In this document: in pieces, positions 37,414 to 45,871 of the stretch
How the letters are laid out: each line of letters starts with the position of its first letter
How positions within the stretch are numbered: position 1 is the stretch's first letter
The notes under the pieces: generated by a model
Database searches by the model: none
The model's input: only the letters and a program-made list of their open reading frames with translations
What the model was told of the DNA's origin: nothing
Assembly: GCF_002091955.1 (NCBI RefSeq)
Contig: NZ_MKKY01000072.1
Location: 1-64,000 of the forward strand
Length of the DNA stretch: 64,000 bases
Direction of reading: 5' to 3'
Source: Rhodococcus sp. 1168
GTDB lineage: Bacteria > Actinomycetota > Actinomycetes > Mycobacteriales > Mycobacteriaceae
Program-made: the position numbers and the translations under genes

Positions 37414-38573
37414 CCGATCTGCATACCGCTGTCGACGCCTGGATTCTCGACCACACCGCCGAATTGTCGTTGTGGCGACGCCATATTCACGCGCATCCGG
37501 AGTTGGCGCGTCAGGAATACGCGACAACTGCTTTCGTCGTCGGGCACTTGGAGGCCGCCGGGCTGTCGCCGAAGCTTCTCCCCGGTGGAACAGGTTTGAC
37601 CTGTGATATCGGACCGAGCGGACCACGGGTGGGTTTGCGGGCGGACATGGATGCGCTCCCGTTGCAAGAATTCACCGGTGCAACCTATGGCTCGACCGTT
37701 CCCGGGGTTTCCCACGCATGCGGCCACGACGCGCACACGACGGTGTTGCTCGGAACCGCGTTGGCCTTGGCGTCGCTGCCCGATCTGCCGTTCGGTGTTC
37801 GGTTGATCTTCCAGCCGGCCGAGGAGGTCATGCCGGGCGGGGCTTTGGACGTCGTGGCGGCCGGTGCGCTCGAGGGCGTATCGAAGATCTTCGCCCTGCA
37901 TTGCGATCCTCGGCTCGAGGTGGGCAAGGTCGGTGTGCGGGTCGGTGCCATCACGTCGGCGGCCGACACCGTCGAGCTTCGGCTGGACTCGCCCGGTGGC
38001 CATACTTCGCGACCTCACCTGACCACGGACCTCGTTTATGCACTCGGCACGGTCATCACCGGCCTGCCGGGGATGCTCAGCCGCCGAATCGATCCGCGGA
38101 CAAGCACAGTGATGGTGTGGGGCGCAGTCGTGGCAGGCCAGGCGCCCAACGCTATTCCGCAGAGCGGCATGCTCACCGGCACCGTACGCACCGGTGATCA
38201 CGAGACCTGGGCTCTGCTCGAACCCCTGGTCGGCGAGATCGTGGCTGGTCTTCTGGCGCCGACAGGGGTGCGTTACGAATTGCACTACAAGCGTGGGGTG
38301 CCGCCCGTGGTCAACGACCCGGCGGTGACGCGGACATTCGAAAACGCTATTCGACGCGTTGGACCGGCAGCGTTGGCCGATACCGCTCAGTCCGGTGGCG
38401 GCGAGGACTTCTCGTGGTATCTCGAAGACATTCCTGGAGCGATGGCTCGGCTCGGCGTGTGGTCCGGTACCGGTCCGCAGCTCGATATCCACCAGGCCAC
38501 GTTCGATCTCGACGAGCGAGCGCTCGCCGTCGGTGTGAAGGTGATGACCGGACTCGCACTCGAACCGAACTGA
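37410..38573 (+). CDS. amiA1: M20 family amidohydrolase, AmiA1-like
   Basis: The 387-residue protein is a paralogue of the preceding gene, closer to IAA-amino-acid/hippurate hydrolases. It has RRHIHAHPELARQE at the N-terminus, SHACGHDAHTTVLLG with the bridging metal ligands, FQPAEEVMPGGA with catalytic Glu, and GGGEDFSWYL near the end. It starts at ATG 37410-37412 overlapping amiB1 by four bases, so the two are translationally coupled. The exact substrate is unknown. Confidence 0.9.
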   Translation: MTDLHTAVDAWILDHTAELSLWRRHIHAHPELARQEYATTAFVVGHLEAAGLSPKLLPGGTGLTCDIGPSGPRVGLRADMDALPLQEFTGATYGSTVPGVSHACGHDAHTTVLLGTALALASLPDLPFGVRLIFQPAEEVMPGGALDVVAAGALEGVSKIFALHCDPRLEVGKVGVRVGAITSAADTVELRLDSPGGHTSRPHLTTDLVYALGTVITGLPGMLSRRIDPRTSTVMVWGAVVAGQAPNAIPQSGMLTGTVRTGDHETWALLEPLVGEIVAGLLAPTGVRYELHYKRGVPPVVNDPAVTRTFENAIRRVGPAALADTAQSGGGEDFSWYLEDIPGAMARLGVWSGTGPQLDIHQATFDLDERALAVGVKVMTGLALEPN

Positions 38574-38576
38574 AGT

Positions 38577-39041
38577 TCAGCTGGAGGTGCCGGGCCCGAC
38601 GTTGCGACTGTTGCGTGTGCGCAATCCACGGACGTACTCTGCGGGAGCACCGGCGATTTCGGCTGCTTCGGCCATGACGCCCAGGTAGCGCGCAGACGGT
38701 AAGCCGCCCTCGTAGGCGTCGAGTACGTACAGCCAGGCCAGCACGGGGCCGTCCACGGTGTCGATGCGGAGCCGGACCTTGCGATGTATTCCGAGTTCGG
38801 AGCCCTCCCAGCGGTCGAGGCTCTCCTCGTCCTCTTCCGAGACGTCGTAGAGCACCACGAACACCTTCGAATCGGCGTCCTGCGCGACCGTTGCCAGTGC
38901 GCCTTCCCACCCGATGTCACCGCCGCCGAAGGTCAATCGCCAACCGTGTAGCCAGCCAGTTCCCGACGACGGGGAATGAGGGCAGCGCTGAAGCATTTGC
39001 TCCGGATGCATGTTGGACCCGTAGGCGGCATAGATTGGCAC
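38577..39041 (-). CDS. Gamma-glutamylcyclotransferase-like protein (Rv3304-like)
   Basis: The 154-residue GGCT/AIG2-fold protein starts MPIYAAYGSNMHPEQM, where YGSNM is the substrate-binding loop. The rest shows the small barrel pattern with a candidate catalytic Glu in DVSEEDEESLDRWEG. Its 3' end is 3 bp from the convergent amiA1. In M. tuberculosis the corresponding gene (Rv3304) sits at the same place between amiA1 and lpdA. Substrate unknown. Confidence 0.85.
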   Translation of the reverse strand: MPIYAAYGSNMHPEQMLQRCPHSPSSGTGWLHGWRLTFGGGDIGWEGALATVAQDADSKVFVVLYDVSEEDEESLDRWEGSELGIHRKVRLRIDTVDGPVLAWLYVLDAYEGGLPSARYLGVMAEAAEIAGAPAEYVRGLRTRNSRNVGPGTSS

Positions 39042-39212
39042 GTCGGCCAGCCTAAACCGTCCGGTGAATCGGCGCGGCGGCGGAAGGCCCGAGCGAGATG
39101 TTTCAGCAGGTGATACAGATGTTAACTAATCCTTACCGATGCGCGGAGACGTCGACTGGAATAGCGTTGGACCATAACTGTGCATTTTTTTGACAAACGT
39201 GGAAGAGGACAA

Positions 39213-40616
39213 ATGACCCGGATCGTGATCATCGGTGGCGGACCCGCAGGGTATGAAGCAGCACTGGTGGCAGCGCAGCACGGGGGGACTGTGACGTTGG
39301 TCGATTCGGACGGCATCGGAGGTGCCTGCGTTCTGTGGGACTGCGTACCGTCGAAGACCTTCATTGCCTCGACAGGTATCAGGACCGAGATGCGACGAGC
39401 GAACGATCTGGGTATCGCGATGGATCCATCGCAGGCGACGGTTGCACTGCCGCAGATCCACGAGCGCGTCAAAGCGCTCGCGCAGGCGCAGTCCTCCGAC
39501 ATTGCAGCGAGGGTGCGCTCGGTCGGCGTCGAACTGATTTCCGGCCGCGCCGAAATGATCGACTCGCATGTCGGTATGGCCGCGCATCAGATTCGAGCGA
39601 CCTCGGCGGACGGTTCGGAACGTGTACTCGACGCGGATGTCGTCTTGGTGGCGACCGGCGCGAGGCCACGTATCCTCCCGGGCGCGGAACCCGACGGTGA
39701 CCGAATCTTGAACTGGCGCCAGCTCTACGACCTCGAGACATTGCCCGAGCATTTGATCGTGGTCGGGTCCGGTGTGACCGGTGCCGAGTTCGTCTCGGCT
39801 TACACCGAGATGGGCGTCAAGGTGACAGCAGTCTCCAGCCGCGACCGTGTGCTGCCGCACGAGGACGAGGATGCCGCGCTCGTGCTCGAGGACGCGTTCA
39901 ACGAAAGAGGTGTCACTCTCGTCAAGCATGCGCGAGCAGAATCCGTCCAGCGGACCGAGAGTGGTGTGATCGTTCGCCTCGCCGACGGACGGACCGTCGA
40001 AGGTTCGCACGCGCTGATGACTGTCGGTTCCATTCCCAATACCTCCGGGCTCGGACTCGAGAAGGTAGGAATCGAACTGGATCGTGGCGGCTATCTACGT
40101 GTCGATCGAGTATCGCGGACCTCTGTTTCGGGCATTTATGCCGCGGGTGACTGCACGGGTCTGCTGCCTCTCGCCTCCGTCGCTGCGATGCAGGGACGTA
40201 TCGCGATGTACCACGCTCTCGGTGAAGGTGTCACCCCGATCAAGCTGAAAACTGTTGCTTCAGCGGTGTTCACGCGTCCCGAGATCGCGTCGGTCGGGGT
40301 GAGCCAGTCCGCCATCGACAACGGCGACGTGCCGGCACGTACCGTCATGTTGCCCCTTGCCACCAACCCGCGAGCAAAGATGTCGGGCCTCAAGCGCGGT
40401 TTCGTGAAGATCTTCTGCCGACCGGCGACCGGTGTCGTGATCGGCGGGGTGGTTGTCGCTCCGACGGCGTCCGAGCTGATTCTGCCCATCGCCATGGCTG
40501 TTCAGAACAACCTGTCGGTCAACGATCTGGCGGCGACGTTCTCGATCTACCCATCGTTGACGGGGTCGATCACCGAGGCGGCAAGGCAACTGATGCGCCA
40601 CGACGATCTGGACTGA
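39213..40616 (+). CDS. lpdA: NAD(P)H-quinone dehydrogenase of the lipoamide dehydrogenase family
   Basis: The 467-residue flavoprotein has an FAD fold IIGGGPAGYEAALVAAQHGG, NAD fold VVGSGVTGAEFVSAY and FAD motif YAAGDCTGLLPLASVA. The N-terminal active-site region is GGACVLWDCVPSK, so C39 and C44 keep the CxxxxC spacing of disulfide reductases. The C-terminal His-Glu pair of true lipoamide dehydrogenases is missing (IYPSLTGSITEAAR). It is therefore more likely a quinone reductase, as reported for M. tuberculosis LpdA. ATG 39213 has AGAGGA five bases upstream. Confidence 0.92.
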   Translation: MTRIVIIGGGPAGYEAALVAAQHGGTVTLVDSDGIGGACVLWDCVPSKTFIASTGIRTEMRRANDLGIAMDPSQATVALPQIHERVKALAQAQSSDIAARVRSVGVELISGRAEMIDSHVGMAAHQIRATSADGSERVLDADVVLVATGARPRILPGAEPDGDRILNWRQLYDLETLPEHLIVVGSGVTGAEFVSAYTEMGVKVTAVSSRDRVLPHEDEDAALVLEDAFNERGVTLVKHARAESVQRTESGVIVRLADGRTVEGSHALMTVGSIPNTSGLGLEKVGIELDRGGYLRVDRVSRTSVSGIYAAGDCTGLLPLASVAAMQGRIAMYHALGEGVTPIKLKTVASAVFTRPEIASVGVSQSAIDNGDVPARTVMLPLATNPRAKMSGLKRGFVKIFCRPATGVVIGGVVVAPTASELILPIAMAVQNNLSVNDLAATFSIYPSLTGSITEAARQLMRHDDLD

Positions 40617-40688
40617 TGCGCAGGGTCAGTGTCAAATGTCTCATGATGTGAGAATTGAGTGTCATTCCTCGAGCAGGAGTGGCACAGT

Positions 40689-40719
40689 GAAGTGAGCCGA
40701 CCACCATTCGGCTCACTTC
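40689..40719 (+). terminator. 12-bp hairpin between lpdA and the aminotransferase
   Basis: Arms 40689-40700 and 40708-40719 are perfectly complementary, with a 7-base CCACCAT loop. It lies 73 bp after the lpdA stop and 57 bp before the aminotransferase start. It is probably the lpdA terminator, although a role as a leader structure cannot be excluded. Confidence 0.5.
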
Positions 40720-40776
40720 ATGCCCCAGCGGATCCTCGGGTACTTCGCAATCCGTACTCGATCCCTGGGAAAATCA

Positions 40777-41958
40777 ATGACTTCCGCTCTGCCCTCGTTT
40801 GCCCGGCGTCTCGATTCGCTGAAGAGTTCTGCGATTCGAGACCTGCTCGCACTGACTGCGCGCGAGGACGTGATAAGTCTTGCTGGAGGTCTGCCGGCGA
40901 CGGAGCTGATTCCCGCGCACCGCATTCGGCAAGCGGCGGAGGCGGTACTGAAGACACCCTCCGCGGTGCAGTACGGCGAAACCTCCGGTTGGCGTGGACT
41001 CCGCGAGATCATCGCAACCCGCGAATCCTGCTCGGTCGGAAGCGAAGTCACCTCTGACGAGGTCGTCGTCACGCACGGTTCTCAGCAAGCGCTCACCCTG
41101 CTCGCTCAGGTGCTGCTCGATCCCGGGGCTGTGGTCGTCGTCGATGAACCCGCGTACACCGGAGCACTGCAGGTCTTCTCGATCGCAGGTGCCGATATCC
41201 ACGCAGTCCCGATAGGTGATGCGGGAATGGACACCGACGAATTGGCCCGCAAGTTGGAGGCCGGCCTTCGGCCCATACTCGTCCACACCGTGAGCAACTT
41301 TCACAATCCACGCGGCGTGACGATGTCGGATCTCGGCCGCAAACAGCTCGCCGCGCTCGCCGATCGCTACGGCTTCTGGATACTCGAAGACGACCCGTAC
41401 GGCGAGTTGTGGTTCGGCGTGCAACCCCCGAAGTCCATAGCCGCGTACTCCGAACGCGTAATTCGGCTCTCCAGTGCGTCGAAGATCATCGCTCCTGCGC
41501 TTCGGGTCGGCTGGCTGACCGCACCGGTGGTTGTGTGCCAGGCCGTCGAATTACTCAAGCAAGGCGCCGACCTGTGCGGATCGTCGATGACCCAGCAGAT
41601 GGCCGCCGACATGCTCGACGACGCTGCCTGGCTCGAGCGTCACCTCGGGGTCCTACGCTCGCAGTACAGTGCACGCGCACACGCCCTCGAAGATGCACTG
41701 AAAGGCACCTTCGGTGACCGAGTTGTCCTTTCACCCGCGACTGGCGGAATGTTCTTGTGGGCGGAGTTTCAGGACGGCACCGACACCACGGCATTGCTGC
41801 CGCGAGCGCTCGATCACGGCGTCGCCTTCGTCCCCGGGCGTGCCTTCGCGGACTCTCCCCAGTATTCAGGCGCGGCTCGATTGTGTTTCGCGAGTTCGTC
41901 TTCGGACATGCTCCGCGAGGCCGTGCGGCGACTGTCGGCCGCTCATACGCTGCCGTAG
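40777..41958 (+). CDS. PLP-dependent aminotransferase, class I (MocR/LysN-like fold)
   Basis: The 393-residue fold-type I aminotransferase has EDVISLAGGLPATELIP at the N-terminus, YGETSGWRGLREIIA, DEPAYTGALQVF, SNFHNPRGVTMS, DDPYGEL and the PLP lysine K236 in SSASKIIAPALRVGW. This is the pattern of 2-aminoadipate/multi-substrate transaminases without a GntR domain. Start ATG 40777 has GGGA seven bases upstream. Its last 16 codons and stop (41911-41958) are part of a 64-bp repeat that recurs at the glpK 3' end (44212-44275). Confidence 0.88.
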   Translation: MTSALPSFARRLDSLKSSAIRDLLALTAREDVISLAGGLPATELIPAHRIRQAAEAVLKTPSAVQYGETSGWRGLREIIATRESCSVGSEVTSDEVVVTHGSQQALTLLAQVLLDPGAVVVVDEPAYTGALQVFSIAGADIHAVPIGDAGMDTDELARKLEAGLRPILVHTVSNFHNPRGVTMSDLGRKQLAALADRYGFWILEDDPYGELWFGVQPPKSIAAYSERVIRLSSASKIIAPALRVGWLTAPVVVCQAVELLKQGADLCGSSMTQQMAADMLDDAAWLERHLGVLRSQYSARAHALEDALKGTFGDRVVLSPATGGMFLWAEFQDGTDTTALLPRALDHGVAFVPGRAFADSPQYSGAARLCFASSSSDMLREAVRRLSAAHTLP

Positions 41959-41974
41959 GTGCGGTCCACAGCGC
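41911..41974 (+). repeat. Left copy of 64-bp direct repeat flanking the fadD segment
   Basis: The 64 bases match 44212-44275 at 59 of 64 positions without gaps (five substitutions, counted by eye). On the plus strand it encodes the end of the aminotransferase ([15 protein letters not shown], stop). On the minus strand it encodes a glpK-like C-terminus (AVDRTYGSV, stop), yet no glpK body is attached here. It therefore looks like one half of a duplicated gene junction. Confidence 0.8.
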
Positions 41975-42207
41975 ATGCAGCAACCGCTCCTGCCACCACG
42001 CCGCCATATTCACTGGGAACCGAAACAACTCTCCGCGAGAGATCTCCGGTAAGTCCCGCAGACAGCCCGAAACGGCCGAGCAATCCTGACCGGGATTACG
42101 TCATATCCGTTTCTTCGGCCTTTGCGATCCGTTGCGCCAGAACAGCTTGACGTTCCGGAGATGCTTCGCCTCTACCATGAATCCCGCGCGAAGTACTAGG
42201 CATCGAA

Positions 42208-42239
42208 GTCGAAGAGTCAGCGCGTCGAAGAGTCAGCGC
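42208..42239 (+). repeat. 16-bp tandem duplication
   Basis: The unit GTCGAAGAGTCAGCGC occurs twice head to tail (42208-42223 and 42224-42239) with no mismatch. It lies in the non-coding region upstream of fadD. It could be slippage or a pair of regulator half-sites; nothing more can be said. Confidence 0.6.
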
Positions 42240-42416
42240 ATCCGGTCGGTTGGGGGAGACCGAGGGTGCCGTAGCTCGGCCGGTCAGGAAGGTCGGACGA
42301 GGGGAAGTGTCAGTTGTGGAGACGCTGGCGGTCTGGAGAGTCGATCAGTGTCGTATCCCGTGCAACCGGTATGCGACCGAAACGGAACAAATCGGATTGT
42401 ATTGCTCCGGTCAACC

Positions 42417-42430
42417 TAGAACGTGTTCTA
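42417..42430. promoter_or_regulatory. KstR-type palindrome upstream of fadD
   Basis: TAGAACGTGTTCTA is a perfect 14-bp palindrome that fits the published KstR operator pattern TnnAACnnGTTnnA at every fixed position. It ends 47 bp before the fadD start, a suitable place for repression. KstR controls cholesterol catabolism in mycobacteria and rhodococci. Other TetR-family regulators bind similar sequences, so the assignment is an inference. Confidence 0.55.
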
Positions 42431-42477
42431 AACTCGGGTCACCCGCTTCGAGATCGCGGTGCTGTCACTTGAAAGGA

Positions 42478-44091
42478 ATGACGATGCAGTTCAACCTTGC
42501 CGACGTTTTCGAGACAGTCGCCGATGCAGTACCCGATCGCGTTGCATTGACCTACGAGGGTGAGAACCTCAGCTACGCCCAGTTGAACGCGGAGGCCAAC
42601 CGGACCGCCCAGCTCCTCGCGCAGGCCGGCATCTCCCGAGGCCACCATGTCGCACTGTTTCTCAAAAACAGCGTAGAGCACGTGGCTTCCATCCTGGGAT
42701 TGATCAAGATCCGCGCGGTCCCGATCAACGTCAACTACCGGTACACGCCCGCCGAACTCGAGTACATCTTCATCAACTCCGATTCGGTCGCGGTGGTCGT
42801 CGAACTCCCCGAGCATCAGCAAGTCCTTGCTTCTCTCTTGGACGCGTGCCCGATGATCCGGACGGTGTTCGTGATTGGCGAGATCGATCCCGAACTGTCG
42901 ACCGCCGCGAAGGAGCACGCGGTTTCCGTGGTTTCATTCGCCGATGCTCGTGAACTGTCGCCCACAGCCGAGTTCGATTCCCGTACAGGCGACGACCTGT
43001 ACCTGCTGTATACGGGAGGGACCACTGGATACCCGAAGGGTGTCATGTGGCGGCAAGACGACTTCTTCCGCAAGCCACTTTCCGGCGGAAACCCATACGG
43101 CGATGGGGCCCGACAGAACCTCGCCGAGATCGCCAGTGCTGCAAAGGAGTTTCCCGAACTCTCGTTCCTCATCGCCGCGCCCCTGATGCACGGTGCGGCG
43201 TTGTATTCGTTGTTCACCTTCTTCACCCTCGGCGCGCGCGTGGTCCTCAGGCGTGACTTCGATCCGCGCAAGGTCGTCGAATCGATCGAGAAGGATTCGG
43301 TGCAGGTGATCCTGATCGTCGGCGATGCTATGGGGCTGCCGTTGGTCGATGAGATGGAACGACGTAAGGGCGAGGTCGATCTCAGCTCCCTGTTCTCGAT
43401 CGCCTCGGGCGGCGCGATCTGGTCCACCAGCGTTCGCGATCGCATGCTGGCGGTCAAACCGGACCTGCTGTTGCGGGACAACTTCGGCGCCTCGGAGTCT
43501 GGGAACGACGGCGCCTTCACCATCGACGAGGTCGGCACTCTGCGAATGCCACCCTCGCCGACCATGACCCTTGTCGACGAGCGTCTGAACGAGATTCCTG
43601 CCGGCTCCGAGGAAGTGGGCTATATCGCCCGGATCGGCAACGTCCCTCTCGGCTACTACAAGGACGAGGAGAAGACCGCCCGGACGTTCCCGACCCGCAG
43701 TGATGGCACCCGCCTGTCGGTGCTCGGCGACATGGGGAAGGTGGAAGCGGACGGCACGATAGTTTTCCTCGGACGCGGCTCACAATGTATCAACACCGGC
43801 GGCGAAAAGGTTTTCGCCGAGGAGGTCGAGGCCGCGCTCCACGCGCACCCGTCGATCAGCGATGCGCTCGTCGTCGCAACACCTGACCAGCGCATGGGCC
43901 AACAGGTCGCCGCGGTGATCGCAACCTATCCCGAGTCACCTGAACTAACCCTCGATGACGTTCAGGAGCACTGCCGTAAGACGCTGGCCGGCTACAAGAT
44001 TCCGCGTTCGGTCGTGCTGGTCGAGGAGGTCAAGCGAACCCCGGCTGGCAAAGCGGACTATCGTTGGGCGACGACAGTGGCGTGCTCCTAG
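42478..44091 (+). CDS. Acyl-CoA synthetase (AMP-forming), FadD19/FadD17-like
   Basis: The 537-residue ANL-family enzyme activates a carboxylic acid to its CoA thioester through an acyl-AMP. Motifs are the P-loop YTGGTTGYPKGVMWR, the A5-like FGASESG, the hinge region LGDMGKVEADG and the C-terminal lysine in TPAGKADYRW. The N-terminus (LADVFETVADAVPDRVAL, NVNYRYTPAELEYIF) resembles FadD19-type steroid side-chain or fatty acid ligases. ATG 42478 has AAAGGA upstream; a longer frame begins far upstream but is not needed. The gene is enclosed by 64-bp direct repeats and probably entered this locus as an insertion. Confidence 0.9.
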   Translation: MTMQFNLADVFETVADAVPDRVALTYEGENLSYAQLNAEANRTAQLLAQAGISRGHHVALFLKNSVEHVASILGLIKIRAVPINVNYRYTPAELEYIFINSDSVAVVVELPEHQQVLASLLDACPMIRTVFVIGEIDPELSTAAKEHAVSVVSFADARELSPTAEFDSRTGDDLYLLYTGGTTGYPKGVMWRQDDFFRKPLSGGNPYGDGARQNLAEIASAAKEFPELSFLIAAPLMHGAALYSLFTFFTLGARVVLRRDFDPRKVVESIEKDSVQVILIVGDAMGLPLVDEMERRKGEVDLSSLFSIASGGAIWSTSVRDRMLAVKPDLLLRDNFGASESGNDGAFTIDEVGTLRMPPSPTMTLVDERLNEIPAGSEEVGYIARIGNVPLGYYKDEEKTARTFPTRSDGTRLSVLGDMGKVEADGTIVFLGRGSQCINTGGEKVFAEEVEAALHAHPSISDALVVATPDQRMGQQVAAVIATYPESPELTLDDVQEHCRKTLAGYKIPRSVVLVEEVKRTPAGKADYRWATTVACS

Positions 44092-44107
44092 CAGCCCGGC
44101 GGAGCCG

Positions 44108-44200
44108 GGGGTTGCACGAGCACAGCGCATCGCGTGCGACCCCTCGGTGTCCCGATCAGCGATCCGGTATCGGATGGTGCCCCAGCTGGGCGAGCTGGGG
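44108..44200 (+). terminator. Two hairpins after fadD
   Basis: The first stem pairs 44108-44118 with 44133-44143 (11 bp, one G-U). The second pairs 44180-44187 with 44193-44200 (8 bp, GGGCG loop) and is followed by TTGCGG. Both lie between the fadD stop and the right 64-bp repeat and may end the fadD transcript before the convergent glpK. Confidence 0.5.
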
Positions 44201-44211
44201 TTGCGGATAGT

Positions 44212-44275
44212 CTCCGCGAGGCCGCGCGGCGGCTGTCGGCCGCTCATACGCTGTCGTAGGTACGTTCCACAGCGC
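44212..44275 (+). repeat. Right copy of 64-bp direct repeat, at the glpK 3' end
   Basis: This copy matches 41911-41974 at 59 of 64 bases. On the minus strand it encodes the real end of glpK (AVERTYDSV, stop at 44244-44246). On the plus strand it still spells the aminotransferase tail ([15 protein letters not shown], stop) with no aminotransferase attached. Similarity fades within about ten bases to the left and at once to the right. Confidence 0.8.
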
Positions 44276-45773
44276 GATTCCACTTGTCGTACATCGCCTC
44301 TCGGGCGTCGGATGCCAAATCGGGTTCCCAGGTCTTGTCTGCGGCCCAGTTCGCCACGATCTCGTCTTCACCGCTCCAGTAGCCGACGGCCAGACCTGCT
44401 GCGTAGGCCGCGCCCAGGGCTGTGGTTTCGTTGACGACCGGCCGGACCACCGGGACGCCGAGAACGTCGGACTGGAACTGCATGAGGAGCTCGTTGACGA
44501 CCATTCCGCCGTCCACCTTCAAGGTCGTCAGCGTGACCTCGGAATCTGCGTACATCGCGTCGATGACTTCTCGTGTTTGAAATGCTGTCGCTTCCAACGC
44601 TGCTCGGGCGATGTGGCCCTTGTTGGCAAAACGCGTCAGGCCCGAGATGACTCCGCGCGCATCGGGCCGCCACCGAGGCGCGAACAGACCGGAAAACGCG
44701 GGAACGAAGTACACGCCGCCGTTGTCCTCGACCGTTCCCGCGAGGCGTTCGATATCTGCGGTGCGCTCGATGATGCCGAGGTTGTCGCGCAGCCACTGCA
44801 CGAGGGAGCCGGTGACGGCCACCGAGCCCTCGAGAGCGTAGACAGCATCCATCTCGCCGAGCTTGTAACAGACGGTGGTGAGCAGTCCATGTTTACTGTG
44901 CACCGGCGTCGTCCCAGTGTTGAGTAGCAGGAAGTTTCCGGTGCCGTACGTATTCTTGGCCTCACCCGGGGACAGGCACGCCTGCCCGAATGTCGCGGCC
45001 TGTTGGTCGCCCAGAATTCCCGAGATCGGGACTCCGGCGAGCACACCCCGAGGACGAACCTCGGCATACACCTCGGAGGAAGTGCGTATCTCGGGCAGCA
45101 TCGACATCGGAACCGCGAAGTCGGTGCAGATGTCCTCGCGCCAGGACAGTGTTTCGAGATCCATCAACAGCGTGCGAGACGCGTTGGTCACATCGGTGAT
45201 GTGCTTACCGCCTTCGGCACCGCCGGTGAGGTTCCACAACACCCAGGAATCCATCGTTCCGAAGCAGAGCTCACCGGCTTCGGCACGTTCACGAACGCCG
45301 TCGACATTGTCGAGAATCCAACGAATCTTCGGCCCGGCGAAATACGTGGACAACGGCAGGCCGGTGATCCGTTGATAGCGGTCGGCGCCGTGGTCCCCGG
45401 CCAGCTCTCGACACAATTCGTCGGTACGCGTGTCCTGCCACACGATCGCGTTGTACACCGGTTTACCGGTGGTTCGATCCCAGACCAGCGTCGTTTCGCG
45501 CTGGTTGGTGATACCGACAGCAGCAATATCCTGCGCCTTGACGTCGGCATTCCCCAGAGCAGCGCCGACGACTTCGCGAACGTTTACCCAGATCTCCTCG
45601 GCGTCGTGTTCTACCCAGCCGGCGCGCGGGAAGATCTGACGGTGCTCCTTCTGCGCCGAGCCGACCGGCTTGCCGTCGTGGCCGAAAATGATGCAGCGAG
45701 AAGACGTCGTGCCCTGATCGATCGAGGCGATGAAGGTGCCGGCGGTCACGTCGGTGCTGGTGTCGGAAGTCAC
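44244..45773 (-). CDS. glpK: Glycerol kinase
   Basis: GlpK phosphorylates glycerol to glycerol-3-phosphate, the substrate of GlpD. The FGGY-family motifs are [15 protein letters not shown] (phosphate 1), [23 protein letters not shown] with the catalytic Asp, and the adenosine motif [17 protein letters not shown]. Length 509 is typical. The GTG start at 45771-45773 has AAAGGA five bases upstream. It is divergent from glpD, sharing a control region of about 98 bp, and its 3' end lies in the right copy of the 64-bp repeat. Confidence 0.97.
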   Translation of the reverse strand: MTSDTSTDVTAGTFIASIDQGTTSSRCIIFGHDGKPVGSAQKEHRQIFPRAGWVEHDAEEIWVNVREVVGAALGNADVKAQDIAAVGITNQRETTLVWDRTTGKPVYNAIVWQDTRTDELCRELAGDHGADRYQRITGLPLSTYFAGPKIRWILDNVDGVRERAEAGELCFGTMDSWVLWNLTGGAEGGKHITDVTNASRTLLMDLETLSWREDICTDFAVPMSMLPEIRTSSEVYAEVRPRGVLAGVPISGILGDQQAATFGQACLSPGEAKNTYGTGNFLLLNTGTTPVHSKHGLLTTVCYKLGEMDAVYALEGSVAVTGSLVQWLRDNLGIIERTADIERLAGTVEDNGGVYFVPAFSGLFAPRWRPDARGVISGLTRFANKGHIARAALEATAFQTREVIDAMYADSEVTLTTLKVDGGMVVNELLMQFQSDVLGVPVVRPVVNETTALGAAYAAGLAVGYWSGEDEIVANWAADKTWEPDLASDAREAMYDKWNRAVERTYDSV

Positions 45774-45871
45774 TAGGTTCCTTTGTTCGACTCGGAGGTG
45801 ACGCGGGTATCGAACTCGAACGGTAGCCTGCAGGGGCGGTCAGGGAAATGGTCTATGTGGGGAGCGAGCTC

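Larger units (their letters stand above)
41975..42477 (+). other. Upstream region of fadD, no gene seen
   Basis: These 503 bases lie between the left 64-bp repeat and fadD. I see no credible coding frame. They hold a 16-bp tandem duplication (42208-42239), an AT-richer stretch near 42385-42410 and the palindrome at 42417-42430. The fadD promoter should lie in the last 150 bases. Confidence 0.5.

Noticed and set aside
42250..42477. N-terminal extension of fadD by 76 codons
   Set aside because: The extension would translate through the KstR-type palindrome and the AT-richer promoter stretch. ATG 42478 has its own AAAGGA and matches the family N-terminus.
41911..44275. Insertion sequence as the cause of the fadD segment
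   Set aside because: No transposase, terminal inverted repeats or short target duplication are present. A 64-bp duplication is too long for known IS target sites.
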